The notes beneath the pieces are model-generated. The model had not been told where the DNA came from and made no database searches. It was given only the letters and a program-made list of their open reading frames with translations. Positions 51,089 to 64,000 of a stretch of DNA of 64,000 bases are shown piece by piece. Source of the stretch: Piper betle (Eukaryota; Streptophyta; Magnoliopsida; Piperales; Piperaceae); contig JAURVB010003210.1 in the NCBI GenBank assembly GCA_033002965.1, positions 124,001 through 188,000 of the forward strand. Direction: 5' to 3'. The translations under genes were made by a program, and so were the position numbers. Every line of letters starts with the position of its first letter. Positions within the stretch are counted from its first letter, which is position 1.

Positions 51089-54000
51089 CATCAAATTTAC
51101 TTTCTTCTAATTATCTTTTGTTTGTGTTTTTAAGTTAACTTTGCTTTTTTGTTTAATTTTTCTTTGATGTTACACGTGATGGTACTATCGAAAGCTATGT
51201 ATAATTTCTGAGCTACAGTGAAAAGACATCTTTATAAATCATATACAGTGTTAATAATGTTCTATTATTTTGCCTTGGATATTTTTTGGTGTCTTTTTTG
51301 GATGAATCTACTTCTGTTCATAGATATTAGATGATGTGTTTGATGATCAACAGGAAAAGATGAAAACAATATATAACATTATGCATGCTTTAAATAATTA
51401 AGTGCAACCTCTTTGAGCAGATGATTTACATATTCTATTTGGCTTTAGGCATTAATTGTTGGATTTCCTGTTAATATTTGCTATTTATACGTGTCCTCGA
51501 TATTCCAAATAAAAATTGCAAGCAAACATGGATGTAGTACTGTTTCAACCTTAGTTCCTGATGAAGATATATAATTAATCTTTAATTAGTACGTAAATGA
51601 AAGGAAGAAGATGAACAACTTCTTATGTATGACATGTTTCAATTACAGAAGTGGAAGGTCCTAAATCAAGTACTTGCATACAAGAGAAGTATTTAAAGAA
51701 GTTACTTTAGTTAATACCCTATATATGCAGGGTTTTATTGAACTTAATTAAATTGATTGTTGATGCAGCTTTCAAGTTAAACTAATTAAAGCTGGTTCTT
51801 GCACTTCCTAGCCAATATATATATATATATACTACTGAATGGTTCATGGATAGGCTTGATACATATATATCTGATTCAACTTAATAATTATTTTGCACCT
51901 TTGTAGTTATTATTCACGTCGAAGACATTAGTTTATCTTCAGTATTGCTATCTCTTCTAATTAATTAATAACAGAGAAAGGAGAAGCAGCAGGCGCAGTT
52001 AAATAATTTGGCCGGTAACACATCTTGGAAGAAAAGAGACTGCAACACTTAATTAGATTAATATGTCTGCTATGTTGATCATACAAAGTCATAAGATGGC
52101 CAACTTGAACCTAATTGGAAGAAGATGTAAATAGTACTTACGATAATGACTAGTATCAAAGAGTGGGATTGTAAATCAAGAACTTGCCCCATTCTTATAT
52201 AGTCAGACTAAATCAATGCAGATGGGTCATATGGAGTCTGAGCAGATGCCATTAGATGAACGAGTACATTGATTCCCTTTTCACCAATTTATCTTTTGTG
52301 TCAGCAAAGATCTGGCTCGCTGCAACTTCCAATATCAATTCCTGGCAACAATTGCAGACGTTATTCTTCATATCAATTTGCCTTGTTTTCTTTGAGAAGA
52401 TCCAACAGCCCCCACCAACTCTGGGAATCATGTTGGTTTTAGTATAAACTACAAACCCTTTTTATAATATGCAGGTTGGAATATTATGACATCACATCCC
52501 TCATCCTCTCCTTTGTCTTCTTCTTCATGCATCGATTAGTTCACCATGTAAACCTAAGTGCCTACTGCCATCCATTGCCTTCCATGTTAATATCTTACTG
52601 GCATACTCATATTGTTTCAATGTTTATCAGATGTCATTTGAATAGTGAATGCTGCAATTATACATACACATGAACTAAATCATGGGTATCCCTTAGTTCA
52701 TGTGTAATTATGCTAAACAAATGGTGTATAATATCTGCTCGAGTCGTGACACTGGTAGTAGCCTAGCAAAGATAGATTAATGTGTAAGAATTTAGACTTC
52801 TGGAATCCTGCCGAACAAGAGGCGAATTCTCGCTACAAGCTATGCTAGCTTCTGACATTGCTAAGAAATTTGGGTCTGATATATTTATCCATGCATCTAT
52901 AATGAGTGCTTGCTTAGTTAGTATTAGAGAGCATCAGAACAACGTCTAGCTAGTGTATAATTTAATATGTGTATTTATCAAGTCGGGTGATGCTGATTTA
53001 AGCTCCCATGAGAAGTGGTGATCTAATAAATTTAAGTTGATACATCGAGAATCATTAATTTAGGAACACACAATTTGAACTAGTTCAAAACTCTCAACCA
53101 GAAATTCTGTGAGCCGATCGACTCTACTCGGTCCATGGTTTTATTATAAGTCAAACTTTACGAGTGATTTCCATGATCAACTAGGCTTCCTAATTGTTTA
53201 CGACCTTTCAAGTCAAGTATTAATGCCAGCTCTTACACCATGATTAATTGACTTATTATAACATGGTTAAATTACAGTTTTGAAGTTAATATGAACAATA
53301 TAAATATTTGTCTGACTTGGGTTTTATGAGAGAAATGCATCCTTATTTGGTATTAGTTGAGTTTTTATAGAAATTAGCTAAGATGTTGAGTCATGCACAA
53401 CTTATATTATACATAAATATTAATTTTATTAATAAATTCTTATTTAATAAGGAGATATGCTATAGTATTATAATATCTTAAATATAGAATCTAATTGACT
53501 TTGAAGATAAATCATAATTGAACAAAAAGAAAGATAATAATAAATTAATTTTTTATTTTTTTTTATTTTTGTCGTATTTTGATTGATTTAGTCTTCTACT
53601 TCTAATCACATGCTAATATTAAATTCTCCTTTTATTAATAAGAATAAATTAATATAAATAATTTTGAATGAACTTCTGCCATCACCAACCGAGTCAAATC
53701 CATGATCTCAATTTTCAAAATGACGTGATGAACGTCGTCCCCTCAAAAGTTGTTTTAGCATATGCAGACACAGTCACATAACCGAGTGAATTTATCAGAG
53801 ACCGTGCCATATATACATTTGTTGGATCGTGCCATATTTATCAGAGACAGTCACACAACCGAGTTTTTATGAGCGTGGAAAGAAGAGCATTGGAAGACAT
53901 TTCTGTTTGCCTTCAAATATTTGTTAAGGGAGATGAGCTATTCATTAATTAAAAATTAGTTCCATCTCTGCATGGCCCCGAACAAGTAGCCCCATATGGC

Positions 54001-56149
54001 TGGTGTGCTGTCTTCTTTCTTCTTTTGAGTTAGAACATTCATGGAATGAGGACTTCAATCCTGTTCTGGGAGGCCTTCCCTTGTTAAATATTGTTCACAT
54101 TATTAATGGCAGATGTGTGTGTATATATATACACACACACACAAAGTGGATAATATATAAACTAGCAATTGAATACTATGGTTAAGAGCACCTTTCAGTC
54201 GTTTAAATGCAAGGGAAGAATTTTATGCTAAACCAGTTTATGCATGTTTGCTAAGTTCAATGAAAATTAATGTAGAAACTATTATCATCCTACGTGTGCA
54301 GCTGCATGCAATAGTCAAAAAGAGATGTATAGTGTGATTATCATGATGATTCAAAGTACTTCAGACAAATACAACACAGAGAAAAAAAAAGTCCTCAAAG
54401 TACTTCAACTAATAATTTAACACACATGTGGCTTTTTGTTTTTCAACATAGCAAAATTAATTACCTGGACGTAGCTGAACTGCTTACGCTAGTCCCCTTA
54501 AAGGGTGAACTTCGAGGCAGCAAATTCGGGCTACTCCTGTCTCGTTGGACCAGATCTCACGAGCTCATGCCGGGCTAGGAAATTGGAGTATTTGGGCTTA
54601 ATTAAGGGAACAGTTCAAGAGCCAAATTACTAGCTTTTTAATATGGGTTTTTCTTTCTCCAAGTGAGTCTCAGTTTTGTTAGCCTCTTTCATTCAATTGA
54701 CCCTTTTTCCACCCTTTGGTTAATTTTTAAAAGGCTCGTATCGATTATATTGTAAAAACTTTGAGATTTGAACTCTACTCATTAGGACTTCGACTCGAAA
54801 TTGACTCTAACCAACTCATAATTAATTACAAGCCGATTTAGAGTCATTCATATTAAAATTTTAATTATGTAAATAAATATTTGTATAAAATTAGTATATA
54901 TTGATCTTTTACTAATTTAAAAAAATATAATATATTTTGATAACTTTTATAATTTGATTTAGGCAATGAATTGTAAAATAAGCCAATAGAGTCACTCATT
55001 GAGTTTGAGTCAACAAGATATGAAGTTATAACAACTTAGCCCAAAATATACGAAGAATCTAAATCATTCTTTCAAAAGTTTAGTTAATGAAGTTGAAGAT
55101 CATTATATACGTCCTCACTAAACCACTTGATTTTATTTTATAAAAGATTGGATGTGGGAGTAGATTAAGAGATATTATAATTCACCCGTCTAGAAAATTC
55201 TATCTTCGAAATTTTTACAGTTGACTTGTTGTTAAATTAGCCCATGTCGGCCAACAGCTTAGTTAGTATTATCTGATGAGCCTAAATCATCCCTTTAAAG
55301 TTTAGTTAATTAAGTTAAAAAATATTATCCAGATCATAATTAATTTATATATCTTATTTCATAAAATATTAGATATGTGACTAAATTAAAAATTATGATA
55401 AGAGTGGAGTCCATTTGTGAAGTTTTGTGATGAAATAGAATTAATAAGGCTAGTAAACCACAATTAATATTCAGTTAGGATGGGCAAAGATCGGTGATTT
55501 CCGAAACAGTTCAAGTCAATTTCTTTTCAAGTCCACCGTTTAATGATACCAGCTTGAACATTCAAATCAAAGACCATTTTCATATATATATATATATATA
55601 TATATCTTTACTTCCCCATGCAATGAATAATATATAATAGTTTCGACCACTCTTCATCAGTTAACATCCTAATATAAGTGCCTCAAAACAAGACTAAATT
55701 AATAAAACTAATAGAATAATGCAGTAGTCACTTGCAACTTTCCATTCAAGGCGTTCACACACATCATCCTATGATTTACATCAACCACATCCTGCTACAG
55801 CTGAAGTCAACGTCAAGACCAAGCAACCAACTAGTCATCAAAATGTGCAACATAAACACATATTCCTGTACGTAGCACATCTAGCCAACCAAAACAGCGG
55901 TCTAGGCTGACCATATATAATTATACCACGCGTTCGCTTCCTGTGTATTTCAACTTCCCTGCTACTCTTTTCCTTATTCCAAAAGGCAAAAATCGTTTAC
56001 TGAAGCAGCCATGATTCACGATGCTCACGATTAATATGATGCCTGCTTCATCATCTTTTCGTTTGAAGCTGGCTAGCTGCAGACTGCGTCTACACAAGCA
56101 CAACTACATGCTAGCTACATATACATGCACCCACCAGGCCTTTTTCTTT

Positions 56150-56191
<42 letters not shown>

Positions 56192-57155
56192 TTTTATTTT
56201 TAAACAAGTGTCGTGTTAGCCGGTGCTTGCTTTCCCACATTTTCCATCGAGCTTCCAATATTTCCCTGTCTTCCTTTTATATATGTCAACTCGCTGGCTT
56301 CCATTGCAAGCTTGATTCTGTGCATATCTAATATCACTAGTGACGGGTCAGACTTGGTTTTTCGACTATCGCTATGTTTCTATTTAGAGGGAATGTACGT
56401 ACTTCATATTTGGGAAAATATTGCTGAGCAAGAAAAGCTAGCCGGTACTAAAAGAGAATAAGGCGTTAGCGGCGTCGAAATTTGTCTCTAAAATATAAGA
56501 AATTCGAAGAAAAAGATTATTGAAAAAGTTTTTTCTAACAAAAATAGAGCTGAAGTGACAAATTTATCGTCACTCATTCCTAGTTTTCTTGTAGCGTAAT
56601 ATTATTGTTCATATGATATTTTTCTTCGCCGAGGAATACAGTCATGAGTTAAGAACATTACCTGGTAACAAATATGGATGGCAAAGTACTGAAGGTAGGA
56701 GGGAAATTAATTAATAATTAGTCATGGCGGCAATTACAACAGTGCTGTGTCCTGTCGACCCAGAAATTGTCAAAGACGAGCTAGGCTTGCAGTGTCGTGA
56801 AAATTGCCACAATAACGACGAGAAAATACGGCCAATAAATACCAGTTTGATTGAGTCCAAGTCCAAATATACTTACACAATTGCTATTCATATACCTGAA
56901 ATGTAGGTTATTCTACATAAGTATACTAGTAGTTAAAATCCCATGTACATCGTAGCACACTACTAACAAGGGTGAAGGAATTGGGATACTCAACATATTT
57001 TGATATGTTAAGAGGACTTCTTATGTTGCATCTTCTCTAGACATTGTTCACTGCTAAAAATGCAGTTTCTTCCTAGATATATGCATACAATAACCAGGTT
57101 GCCTCATCTCTTATCTTTTTAATGCCTACATGCAGTTATAGCAAGATTGCAAAGA
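51089..57155. other. Spacer between the two zinc-finger genes
   Basis: Over 6 kb of AT-rich DNA with no gene recognised. It holds microsatellites: a TG/TA/CA palindromic run at 54112-54143, (AT)n at 55581-55606 and (AAT)n at 56151-56191. A CACTA-type right-end remnant reading TAGTTTTCTTGTAGCG ends near 56596. Confidence 0.5.
56151..56191. repeat. (AAT)n microsatellite
   Basis: About 13 uninterrupted ATA/AAT trinucleotides. Confidence 0.95.
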
Positions 57156-57683
57156 ATGGAGGAGACGCCACGAGAAGGAGAAGATCAAGCAATACCATCC
57201 CAAGGTCGATCCTACGATTGCACCTTTTGCAAGAGGGGGTTTTCCAATGCTCAAGCACTTGGGGGACACATGAACTTGCACAGGAAAGATAGGGCGAAGC
57301 TCAAGCAGCCGGCTTCAGGAGGTGATCATCGCAAGAATATTGCAAGTGATCAAGCTGGTCATCATCTTACGAGTCCGAATTGCTCCAATTTCGAGATGGG
57401 CATGGAGCCTAGTGATCATCAAAAGAGACGTAGCTTCCCGTGGCTTGTTTATCATGGGGATCAACAGATCTTGGAGAAGAAAAGCAGCCGCGAAGGCTAC
57501 CCTAGGCAGCTTCGACTGTTCGATGACTCGCCATTGATGAATGCAAATATCTCTCTAACCGACCGACAATGGCCGGCAATGGAGAGGAGGATGCACTTGG
57601 TCGGTCATCAGGCTCTTGTGGAAGTTGAATCAGTAGCAGAGGAGGAGGTTGACCTAGAGCTTCGCCTCGGACCTGAGCCCTAG
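57156..57683 (+). CDS. SUPERMAN-like C2H2 zinc-finger repressor 2, 175 aa
   Basis: Intact single-exon reading frame. The finger [20 protein letters not shown] with [12 protein letters not shown] has Cys22, Cys25, His38 and His42 with the plant QALGGH motif. The C-terminus [11 protein letters not shown] (165-175) is an EAR motif that recruits TOPLESS-type co-repressors. The chosen start is the first ATG of the frame (57156); the finger then lies very near the N-terminus, as in KNUCKLES/TAC1-like members. It lies about 6 kb downstream of a second gene of the same family on the same strand, but the two differ outside the finger and EAR, so if they are duplicates the event is old. The role is unknown. 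Confidence 0.9.
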   Translation: MEETPREGEDQAIPSQGRSYDCTFCKRGFSNAQALGGHMNLHRKDRAKLKQPASGGDHRKNIASDQAGHHLTSPNCSNFEMGMEPSDHQKRRSFPWLVYHGDQQILEKKSSREGYPRQLRLFDDSPLMNANISLTDRQWPAMERRMHLVGHQALVEVESVAEEEVDLELRLGPEP

Positions 57684-60600
57684 ATCGTCATATATTTCTT
57701 GAGATCGATATTGCGTTTTCGTATTCTTTGGTATGTTAGAATTATTTCAGTGTCCATGATTTGCTTCAATTGTTCATGGATTGTGTCTTAGTTTGATTGA
57801 TTTATGGTTATATGGTGGTCGTGTCAGCTCTTCAATATTCATCTTCAAGTTTTTGGATATGGAGGACACGCAGAAGGCCATTCAATATTACTGTGTGTGT
57901 GTGTTCCATGAATTTGTTCTTGAAACACTGATTATCAATTGATTTTCAACTTTGAAGAAGGATCATTTTGTTCTCTGCTGATCATAATCATAACAAGAAG
58001 AAGTTGCTACACAATGTGCTAATGAAATAAACGAATAATATATGCACGATTGTTTCGATGCGTGCTGTGAATTATTGTTTAGATCCCATGCTTCTTCCCC
58101 ATCACTTAGTAGAAAGAATACATGATTCGTTGAACTGCTATGATATTGCACTACGAATACTCGAGTTTCACAATATTCATATCTGGAAAATGTCGATCAA
58201 TCACAGTTAATTTATACACACATAATTATGGTTGATTAGAGTCTTGATTACAATATGTTACAGACTATTACAGTGAATGATATATAGAAATAACAAATAT
58301 GGAAGAATGAGAGACAATTACATATATTCGCGGTATATTACTTACAACTGTTATTAACGTAGTTCCCATGAAAACTCTTCGTATGTTTCGCCCAAAGATA
58401 TATTAAAAAATTAGCTTCGATATGTACAAATGCTCATTGGCGATTGATCAGCTTGCTTTTGTTATTGTTTTTTGTAGCATAAAATGGGGATTTTTTTTGT
58501 TCAAAAGCTTTATATAATTATCATATATAGGATTGAGTGATCAGTAAATGCAATAATGTAAGGAAAACAATCTTGTAATGTCAGAAGGCAATATTAAAAG
58601 TAAAGTTGCAGAATTTTTAGAGAGAACTTCTTTAAATGATTTAATAAGAGCAACCTATATGAATACCTTGCAATAATATTTTTCTTCTCTCCAAGAAGCA
58701 GAAATCGATGCTTAGGGGACATTTCCCACAAAAACAATTTTTTTGCAAATATTTATAACTAGCAAAAATACTAGTGTAACGTGGGGGGTATAATTATTAA
58801 TAGAGATAAAAAGAATGAAAAAATATTACAGCCACATTCATTAAAAATTATTTTATGATGAATGATTATTGAGTTTTCAAAATAAGATTAAAAGAATCAA
58901 TAATAAAACAAAAAAATCGTAAAATCACAAATTAAAGAATGTAATCTTTTATAAAAAAGTGCCATTTTAAAGAAAGTACCATTTTTAAAGTCACATAAAA
59001 GAATCATAACATCACATAAGTACCACTTTCCCTTCCATGAAGACACATTTAATACGAGTATCCATTTTTAAACACTTGCATCCCCTTAGAAGTAACTAGA
59101 CACATCTTATAAGAGTAACCATTTTCGAATAGTTATATTTATAGTAAAAAGACGATCTTAAACATGAGATATTAGCTAGTTATATCCCTTTTTTAAATGA
59201 TTGTATCTGATGTAATGGGATATATCTTGTACGAGTGCCCTGTTTTACGTAGTTGCATCCGACTAGAAGTAAGGAAAGAACACTAACACTTTAGAGTAAA
59301 TCTGGAAAAAAAGTCCTTTTCCAATTGGAAGTAGGTATTAGATTTGCTACTATATTCAGTCGTGTGAAAACCTAAATATGTACCTTCTGTTCAACGTGGT
59401 CTTATGTATACAATCGACAAAGATATTACAAATGCAATCTTTGAAGAAGAAAAAAACAGAGAATATAAACTATTGTCCACAGCACAGCTTAATCTCTGTT
59501 TTTTCTCCAAAACCCATTTCTTTGAAGTTTCAATCTCCTTTCTTTCTATGGCATATTGCGGGGTTTCTTCGATTGGTAGCGAATCTCAAATTAAGCAGCT
59601 ACTCATAAAGTCAAAAACATCAACGCCAAAGAAAACCTCCAGAACTCATGACCTTGAAAATGAGAGGATTATTGAGGGAGTCAAGGACACTTTTGGCGAG
59701 GTAGCCATGGGCATGCATCACGAGGCCTAAAGAAATGAGTTAGAAATTTGAAACCGAACGAGAGAATTGACATATAACTTCATCACGTTTGTTTACTGTT
59801 GCTTTAATGGCTAACGTGATCAACGAGCATTGCAATCTGATCAGAATTCCAAAAAAAAAATTACGAGGGGTCAAAGTACATTACGGCCAAAGCTTTTTTC
59901 TACGTCGGGTTTCCCACACTGGTCAACTTCTCTTCGTAAGATTCCACATCCCATATGTAGATTAATCACCCATATCCTTTACAAAAATACATACCCTTAG
60001 CCGCGGCCTTTAATGAATAGTTACGTTCATTTCTTTAAGTACACAACCGTTAGCTAGTGATATACTTCTTCATGCAATCACCGACGGATAAAAATATTTA
60101 TTTATAAAAGGATGAAACTAAGATCATCAATGAGGATGCAATTTTCAATAAGATATATTTCAAAGGCGTGAAATTTTAATAAGAGTATATCTTTTCATGC
60201 ACGGCGGTTCTCTCACGTTTAGAGTCGTCTCTCTAGAACAAGTTTGTTGTTGGTCGCTCTGTTTTGCAAGACAGATGATAGGATTATGCATGGTAGATAA
60301 AAGTGATCCCATCAAAGATGTATGAAACATTCATATGAATGGAGAAGAGTCATTAGAGGTTTTTTGTTTATTCACGTTAAGGAACATAATTCAGATCTCA
60401 AATATGATTTCACTATGAGGAAGATAAACCGCACCCAAAAAAAAAAAATGTAACGAGACAGATTTGAGATTTATGCATATTACCCCTTACCAGATCTACA
60501 ATTGGTGTCCAGTGACCAGTAGTATTCAACATGTGGCCACTGTGGCCCGGACCCTAACTTTAACTTTACCCCTTACCAAATATAACTGAAAAATCAACTC

Positions 60601-61180
60601 TAACTTTCTATATCAATTATTTCCTTATTAGTCATTATAATAAGAATAGTAGACTTCTAATGTAAAATCCAGTTGTGGGTTAGGGCTTTACCTGCTTATA
60701 TTTTACCCCATTCGGGTCAGTCTTGAGTCGGTTCGAACGAGTTTGAGCCAGACCAATTTTTTGATCATAAATATAAAGCCCAAATGACAGTATGAGCTTG
60801 TTATGGTGGCTGAGTATACTTGACATGCAGATGATAGTTTGAGATAGGCTACAACAGAACATAAGCTATTATTGTATACACGAGGTATACAAAGGATTTT
60901 TATGGGTTAGATAAGGTTGTAGGCCTAGATTTAGGTCATTGCAACATTTAGTATTCGTTTGGAATTTTTAAGGTATCTCCTTTGTATGCATCATAGGGAT
61001 TTTAGATCATTGGATTGTGCCCCTGTGAGCCCAGTTTAATTGAGTCATAGGTTTTCATCCGATTGAATTGAGGATTTGAGGCCCATTTGGCCTTCTTGCC
61101 TTGATTCTTGCCTATAAAGTCACTTTTAGGACTTGAGTCAGCTTTGACTTTGGACAGTTTCGATCTGAACTTTTAATCCA
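57684..61180. other. AT-rich tail region, no recognised gene
   Basis: It holds the 3' region of zinc-finger gene 2 and AT-rich DNA. A frame at 59404-59730 (108 codons) contains SKTSTPKKTSRTHDLENERI and matches nothing I know. Diverged repeats of roughly 55-60 bp precede it at about 59043-59275. Confidence 0.45.
59043..59275. repeat. Diverged tandem repeat, about 55-60 bp unit, 3-4 copies
   Basis: Strings of the form ACACATYTTATANGAGTAWCC, CCATTTTTAAACACTTGCAT and AGAAGTAACTAG recur near 59043, 59101, about 59160 and 59217 with many changes. Confidence 0.5.
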
Positions 61181-62425
61181 TATATATATGTATATATTGC
61201 ATATACTCATAGGTGGGCCCCACTAGGTCACGAGTTGTTGGACGTTCATATTGTGCCATTTGGTAAGATTTGAGTCATCCACATCAGTCCTCGCTCCACC
61301 ATGTTGATTTTCAAAGATTTCTCCCGATTTTTAAGATTTTCACATCAGCACCATGACCACTTTGGCTCGCCGTCGGTGAGACCCTGACCCTCCTCCACCC
61401 ACCGGATTGGTATAGCCATGACCACCTCGCGGTAGGATATCACTTTGTATCTACCATCACCATCCACGTTGCTGCAGTTGTTGCCTGAAGATGGCATTTT
61501 TGTAGTCAATTTTTGCTGGTCACCGCCACCCTTCTGAGCAGTTTTTTGGTGCTGGTGAGCCACTTCGATCAATCTGACCACCCAGACAGATTAGCTTTAT
61601 TGAGATATTCATTTTAAGACCACCCATGATCACCACCATGGCGGTGATCACCGCCGGCAATGCCTCTGCCCCCGTTAGCAATTTCACCAATTTTGGCAAT
61701 TTTCGGCCAGCTAGCGATCGGACTCCGCTTAATCGTTACCACCACCACCTCTGCCTTGATGCCCTTTGTCGATCTTGACCAGTGGCGACCCCAGCCTTGC
61801 TGCCATCAGCATTTTTCAGCGACGGGTATCGGCCACCCATCCGACCCGTTTCCCGTGTTTGAGTCCGCTTGCCAATATTCGCATCCGCTTGACCATGTTT
61901 GCATCCGCCTGTCCACATCTACTAGTCTGAGCCCGTGTCATGTGCATCAGTGCAGACCAGCCTAACTGACCTTGCCAACAATTTATTTAACCCAGACCAA
62001 GTTGACTCGGCCCAACTCGGTTCGACTCAGCCAATTGACCTGGTTCATCTCATTTTCAGTTAGTTTTCGGTCGTTTCTCCACTGATTTTGATAATTCAAG
62101 AACCCTACATTAGTTTAAATGTATATTCACATTATTTAATATATTTTGATGTTATGATTGACTTTAGTTATTTATTTATTTATTCATTATTGTTTATTCT
62201 TTTTATTTAAATATTTGTTGTATATGATGAGTGCTTGTGTGATGATTTATTATTATCATTGATATATTTACTTATTAATATTAATATTATTTATGTTTAT
62301 TAAATTGTGTGTGTATATATATATTTGTTTGTTGCATGTATGCTATTATTTATTTGTATTTAATTGTGTATTTTGAATTGGATAACTATGATAGACTATG
62401 ATTTATTAGTATTCATGATTAATTA

Positions 62426-62457
<32 letters not shown>

Positions 62458-64000
62458 GAGTGATTATGTATTTATTTATTTATTATTTGTTATTAGTTAT
62501 TTCCTTTATTATACCTCAATTTACGTGTTTTATGTTTAGTTCTAAGTTTATTTAGTAGTCTTCTTCATTAGGATGTATTGATGATGTGACCCAACACCAC
62601 GAGCATCTATCATATAGATATGCCAGTATTTTACTTAGTAGTGGGCTTCGATGTAGGTTTTAGAGTTTGAGCTCATTGTAGAGGAGACGTGACGTTTGGA
62701 GTTTGGACCATTGGTCCATTAGGACTTTTCTTACTTTTTATCGCTATACTCTATCGCTAATTTGACTTTTAGATCGCAGGACGCGTTAAGTGGTTGTTTT
62801 ATCGGACCCCACTTAAAATAAGCCATTTAGATATATTTTACTTCTGTGATTAATAACCCTTGAAGATGAGACCCATCGGGTCTGATTTTGAAAATAAGAT
62901 CCACCGTAAATTGATTTTAGGCCTATTATATAAATCCCTTACTAAGCTTATATATGATTTTTCTGAGTTTTCTAGTGAGATGCAAGATAAGGGAAAATCG
63001 ATAATCGCATCTTGAGATATGGCGTGTGTTTGTCAAAACGGGTTCTGGATTAGGTGAGCGTTCACTTCATTCCCGAAGGATCTTAACAACTCTACCCTTA
63101 AGTTCCTCAAACCCGGAGGAGTGTGAAGGTTTCAGTACTGCAATACAGTGCATATCTAGACTTGTAGTTTTAAAGGGTATTGAAGGTGCATGTCTAAGAG
63201 TATTCAGCTTCTATACTCAGGGTCAAGAATAATATGGAGGATATAGAGGGCTAAAAGAAAAAAGTAATGTTCTTGGGCAAGGGATAGTTTGTAAAGTTGA
63301 TGAAGCATGAGATGATATAGAAAGGGGATGCTGTCGCGTGAGGTCAATGACCCTTAATTAATGGCCCTTATGAAGGATTTTGTGAAGGAATATATAAGTA
63401 TTTTTACTTAACAGGAAGGTTAGCTCGTCTATGCCATTTTGACTATTAGTTATTTCTAGACTAAGAATACTTGTTACTGACGTTTTTCATATTATATATG
63501 TAAGTTTCGTGAATCTGAGTCGGCTTTGGTGAGAGGACAAATAAACACCGCACACACTTGAATTCAGCGTAGTTATTTTCTTTACACTTTTACTTATATT
63601 TAATGTATTTTAACACGTATTTAGCAATGTCTTCTATTTTTTTACGCCAAGCGGGTTAATTCGATCTATATTATTAATTGAGTCCTATAGATTAGCTGTT
63701 TTACACATGGCTCGACTCGATCATGATATTTCCGATCCGGTCCTTAGGTGAACTAAAATTGGTGTGTTACATCTAAAATTTGACAATATTATTTGGTTGA
63801 CTATTTCAACACGTTATTTTTATTTAAAAAACTCTCTTAAGTCAAATACTATATAAATGACTCTTCATAGACAAATTTAACAATTGACTCCTGCTTTGAG
63901 TTAAATATTAAAGTTATTTAAATATTTTATTTTTTTTCTAAACATGTTAAACTAATATTAACTTAAAATAACATAAATTATATATTTATTACTTTCAAGA
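61181..64000. other. Unresolved, partly GC-richer region, possibly retrotransposon LTR remnant
   Basis: The stretch 61200-62050 is GC-richer and contains GATCACCACCATGGCGGTGA and CTCGGCCCAACTCGGTTCGA. AT-rich DNA follows with a (TTTA)n run near 62420-62458. Near 63750 AAATTGGTGTGTTACA resembles the right end of many plant Ty3/gypsy LTRs. I saw no gag, protease, reverse transcriptase or integrase, no convincing left end (TGTAAC at 60449 is a weak candidate) and no target duplication. No host gene was recognised. Confidence 0.3.

Noticed and set aside
60449..63771. A complete LTR retrotransposon or clear solo LTR
   Set aside because: TGTAAC and GTTACA could be LTR ends, but the flanks (AAAAA and TCTAA) do not form a target duplication and no retroelement domains are present.

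Overview
This window is nuclear DNA from a flowering plant. Genes have many short spliced exons, several proteins belong to plant-specific families (LONESOME HIGHWAY-type bHLH, SUPERMAN-type QALGGH zinc fingers, clade A PP2C), and the spaces between genes are very AT-rich and hold plant DNA transposons. The GC-rich first exons of the PP2C, SDR and ATG1 genes next to AT-rich introns and spacers would fit a monocot, but that is inference. No operon, CRISPR array, phage or other prokaryotic system is present.

Layout. 1-99 (-): first codons of an ATG1-type autophagy kinase running off the window edge. 2193-4935 (-): decayed C-terminal half of folylpolyglutamate synthase, abutting at about 4.94-5.04 kb a 5'-truncated PRA1-family gene (5042-6743, +). 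7505-8119 and 17386-17920: two copies of one hAT-like non-autonomous element. 9401-15277 (+): complete 20-exon delta-1-pyrroline-5-carboxylate synthetase (P5CS) gene encoding 714 aa. 19071-23548 (+): TAF12/EER4-like TFIID subunit with a polyQ N-terminal region and a histone fold. 29218-32821 (+): LONESOME HIGHWAY-like bHLH with a 43-codon upstream ORF in its leader. 33397-34738 (-): clade A PP2C phosphatase with ABRE-like motifs upstream. 39105-41901 (-): tropinone-reductase-like SDR. 42823-43615: fold-back element with a GC-rich core. 45385-45758: palindromic element. 47398-47840: CACTA-like element. 50181-51088 and 57156-57683 (+): two SUPERMAN-like C2H2 zinc-finger genes ending in EAR repression motifs. 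From 57.7 kb to the end I recognise no gene.

The genes are independent plant transcription units. P5CS (proline synthesis) and clade A PP2C (ABA signalling) both belong to drought and ABA responses, but they lie about 18 kb apart and I infer no physical functional unit.

Main points of interest: (1) the long uORF of the bHLH gene; (2) three GC-AG introns inside the intact P5CS gene; (3) a tandem triplication covering the TAF12 start codon, leaving a decoy start in the leader; (4) single-base losses that break the frame in the TAF12, bHLH and first zinc-finger genes, three of them in homopolymer runs, which raises an assembly-error versus real-mutation question; (5) the back-to-back FPGS and PRA1 gene fragments; (6) a fold-back element whose ends are nested hairpins around a C-rich core; (7) tRNA-like A and B boxes within the hAT-like elements. 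I did not find a convincing new multi-gene system. Exon limits were set by hand from splice signals and protein-family memory; no alignment was run.
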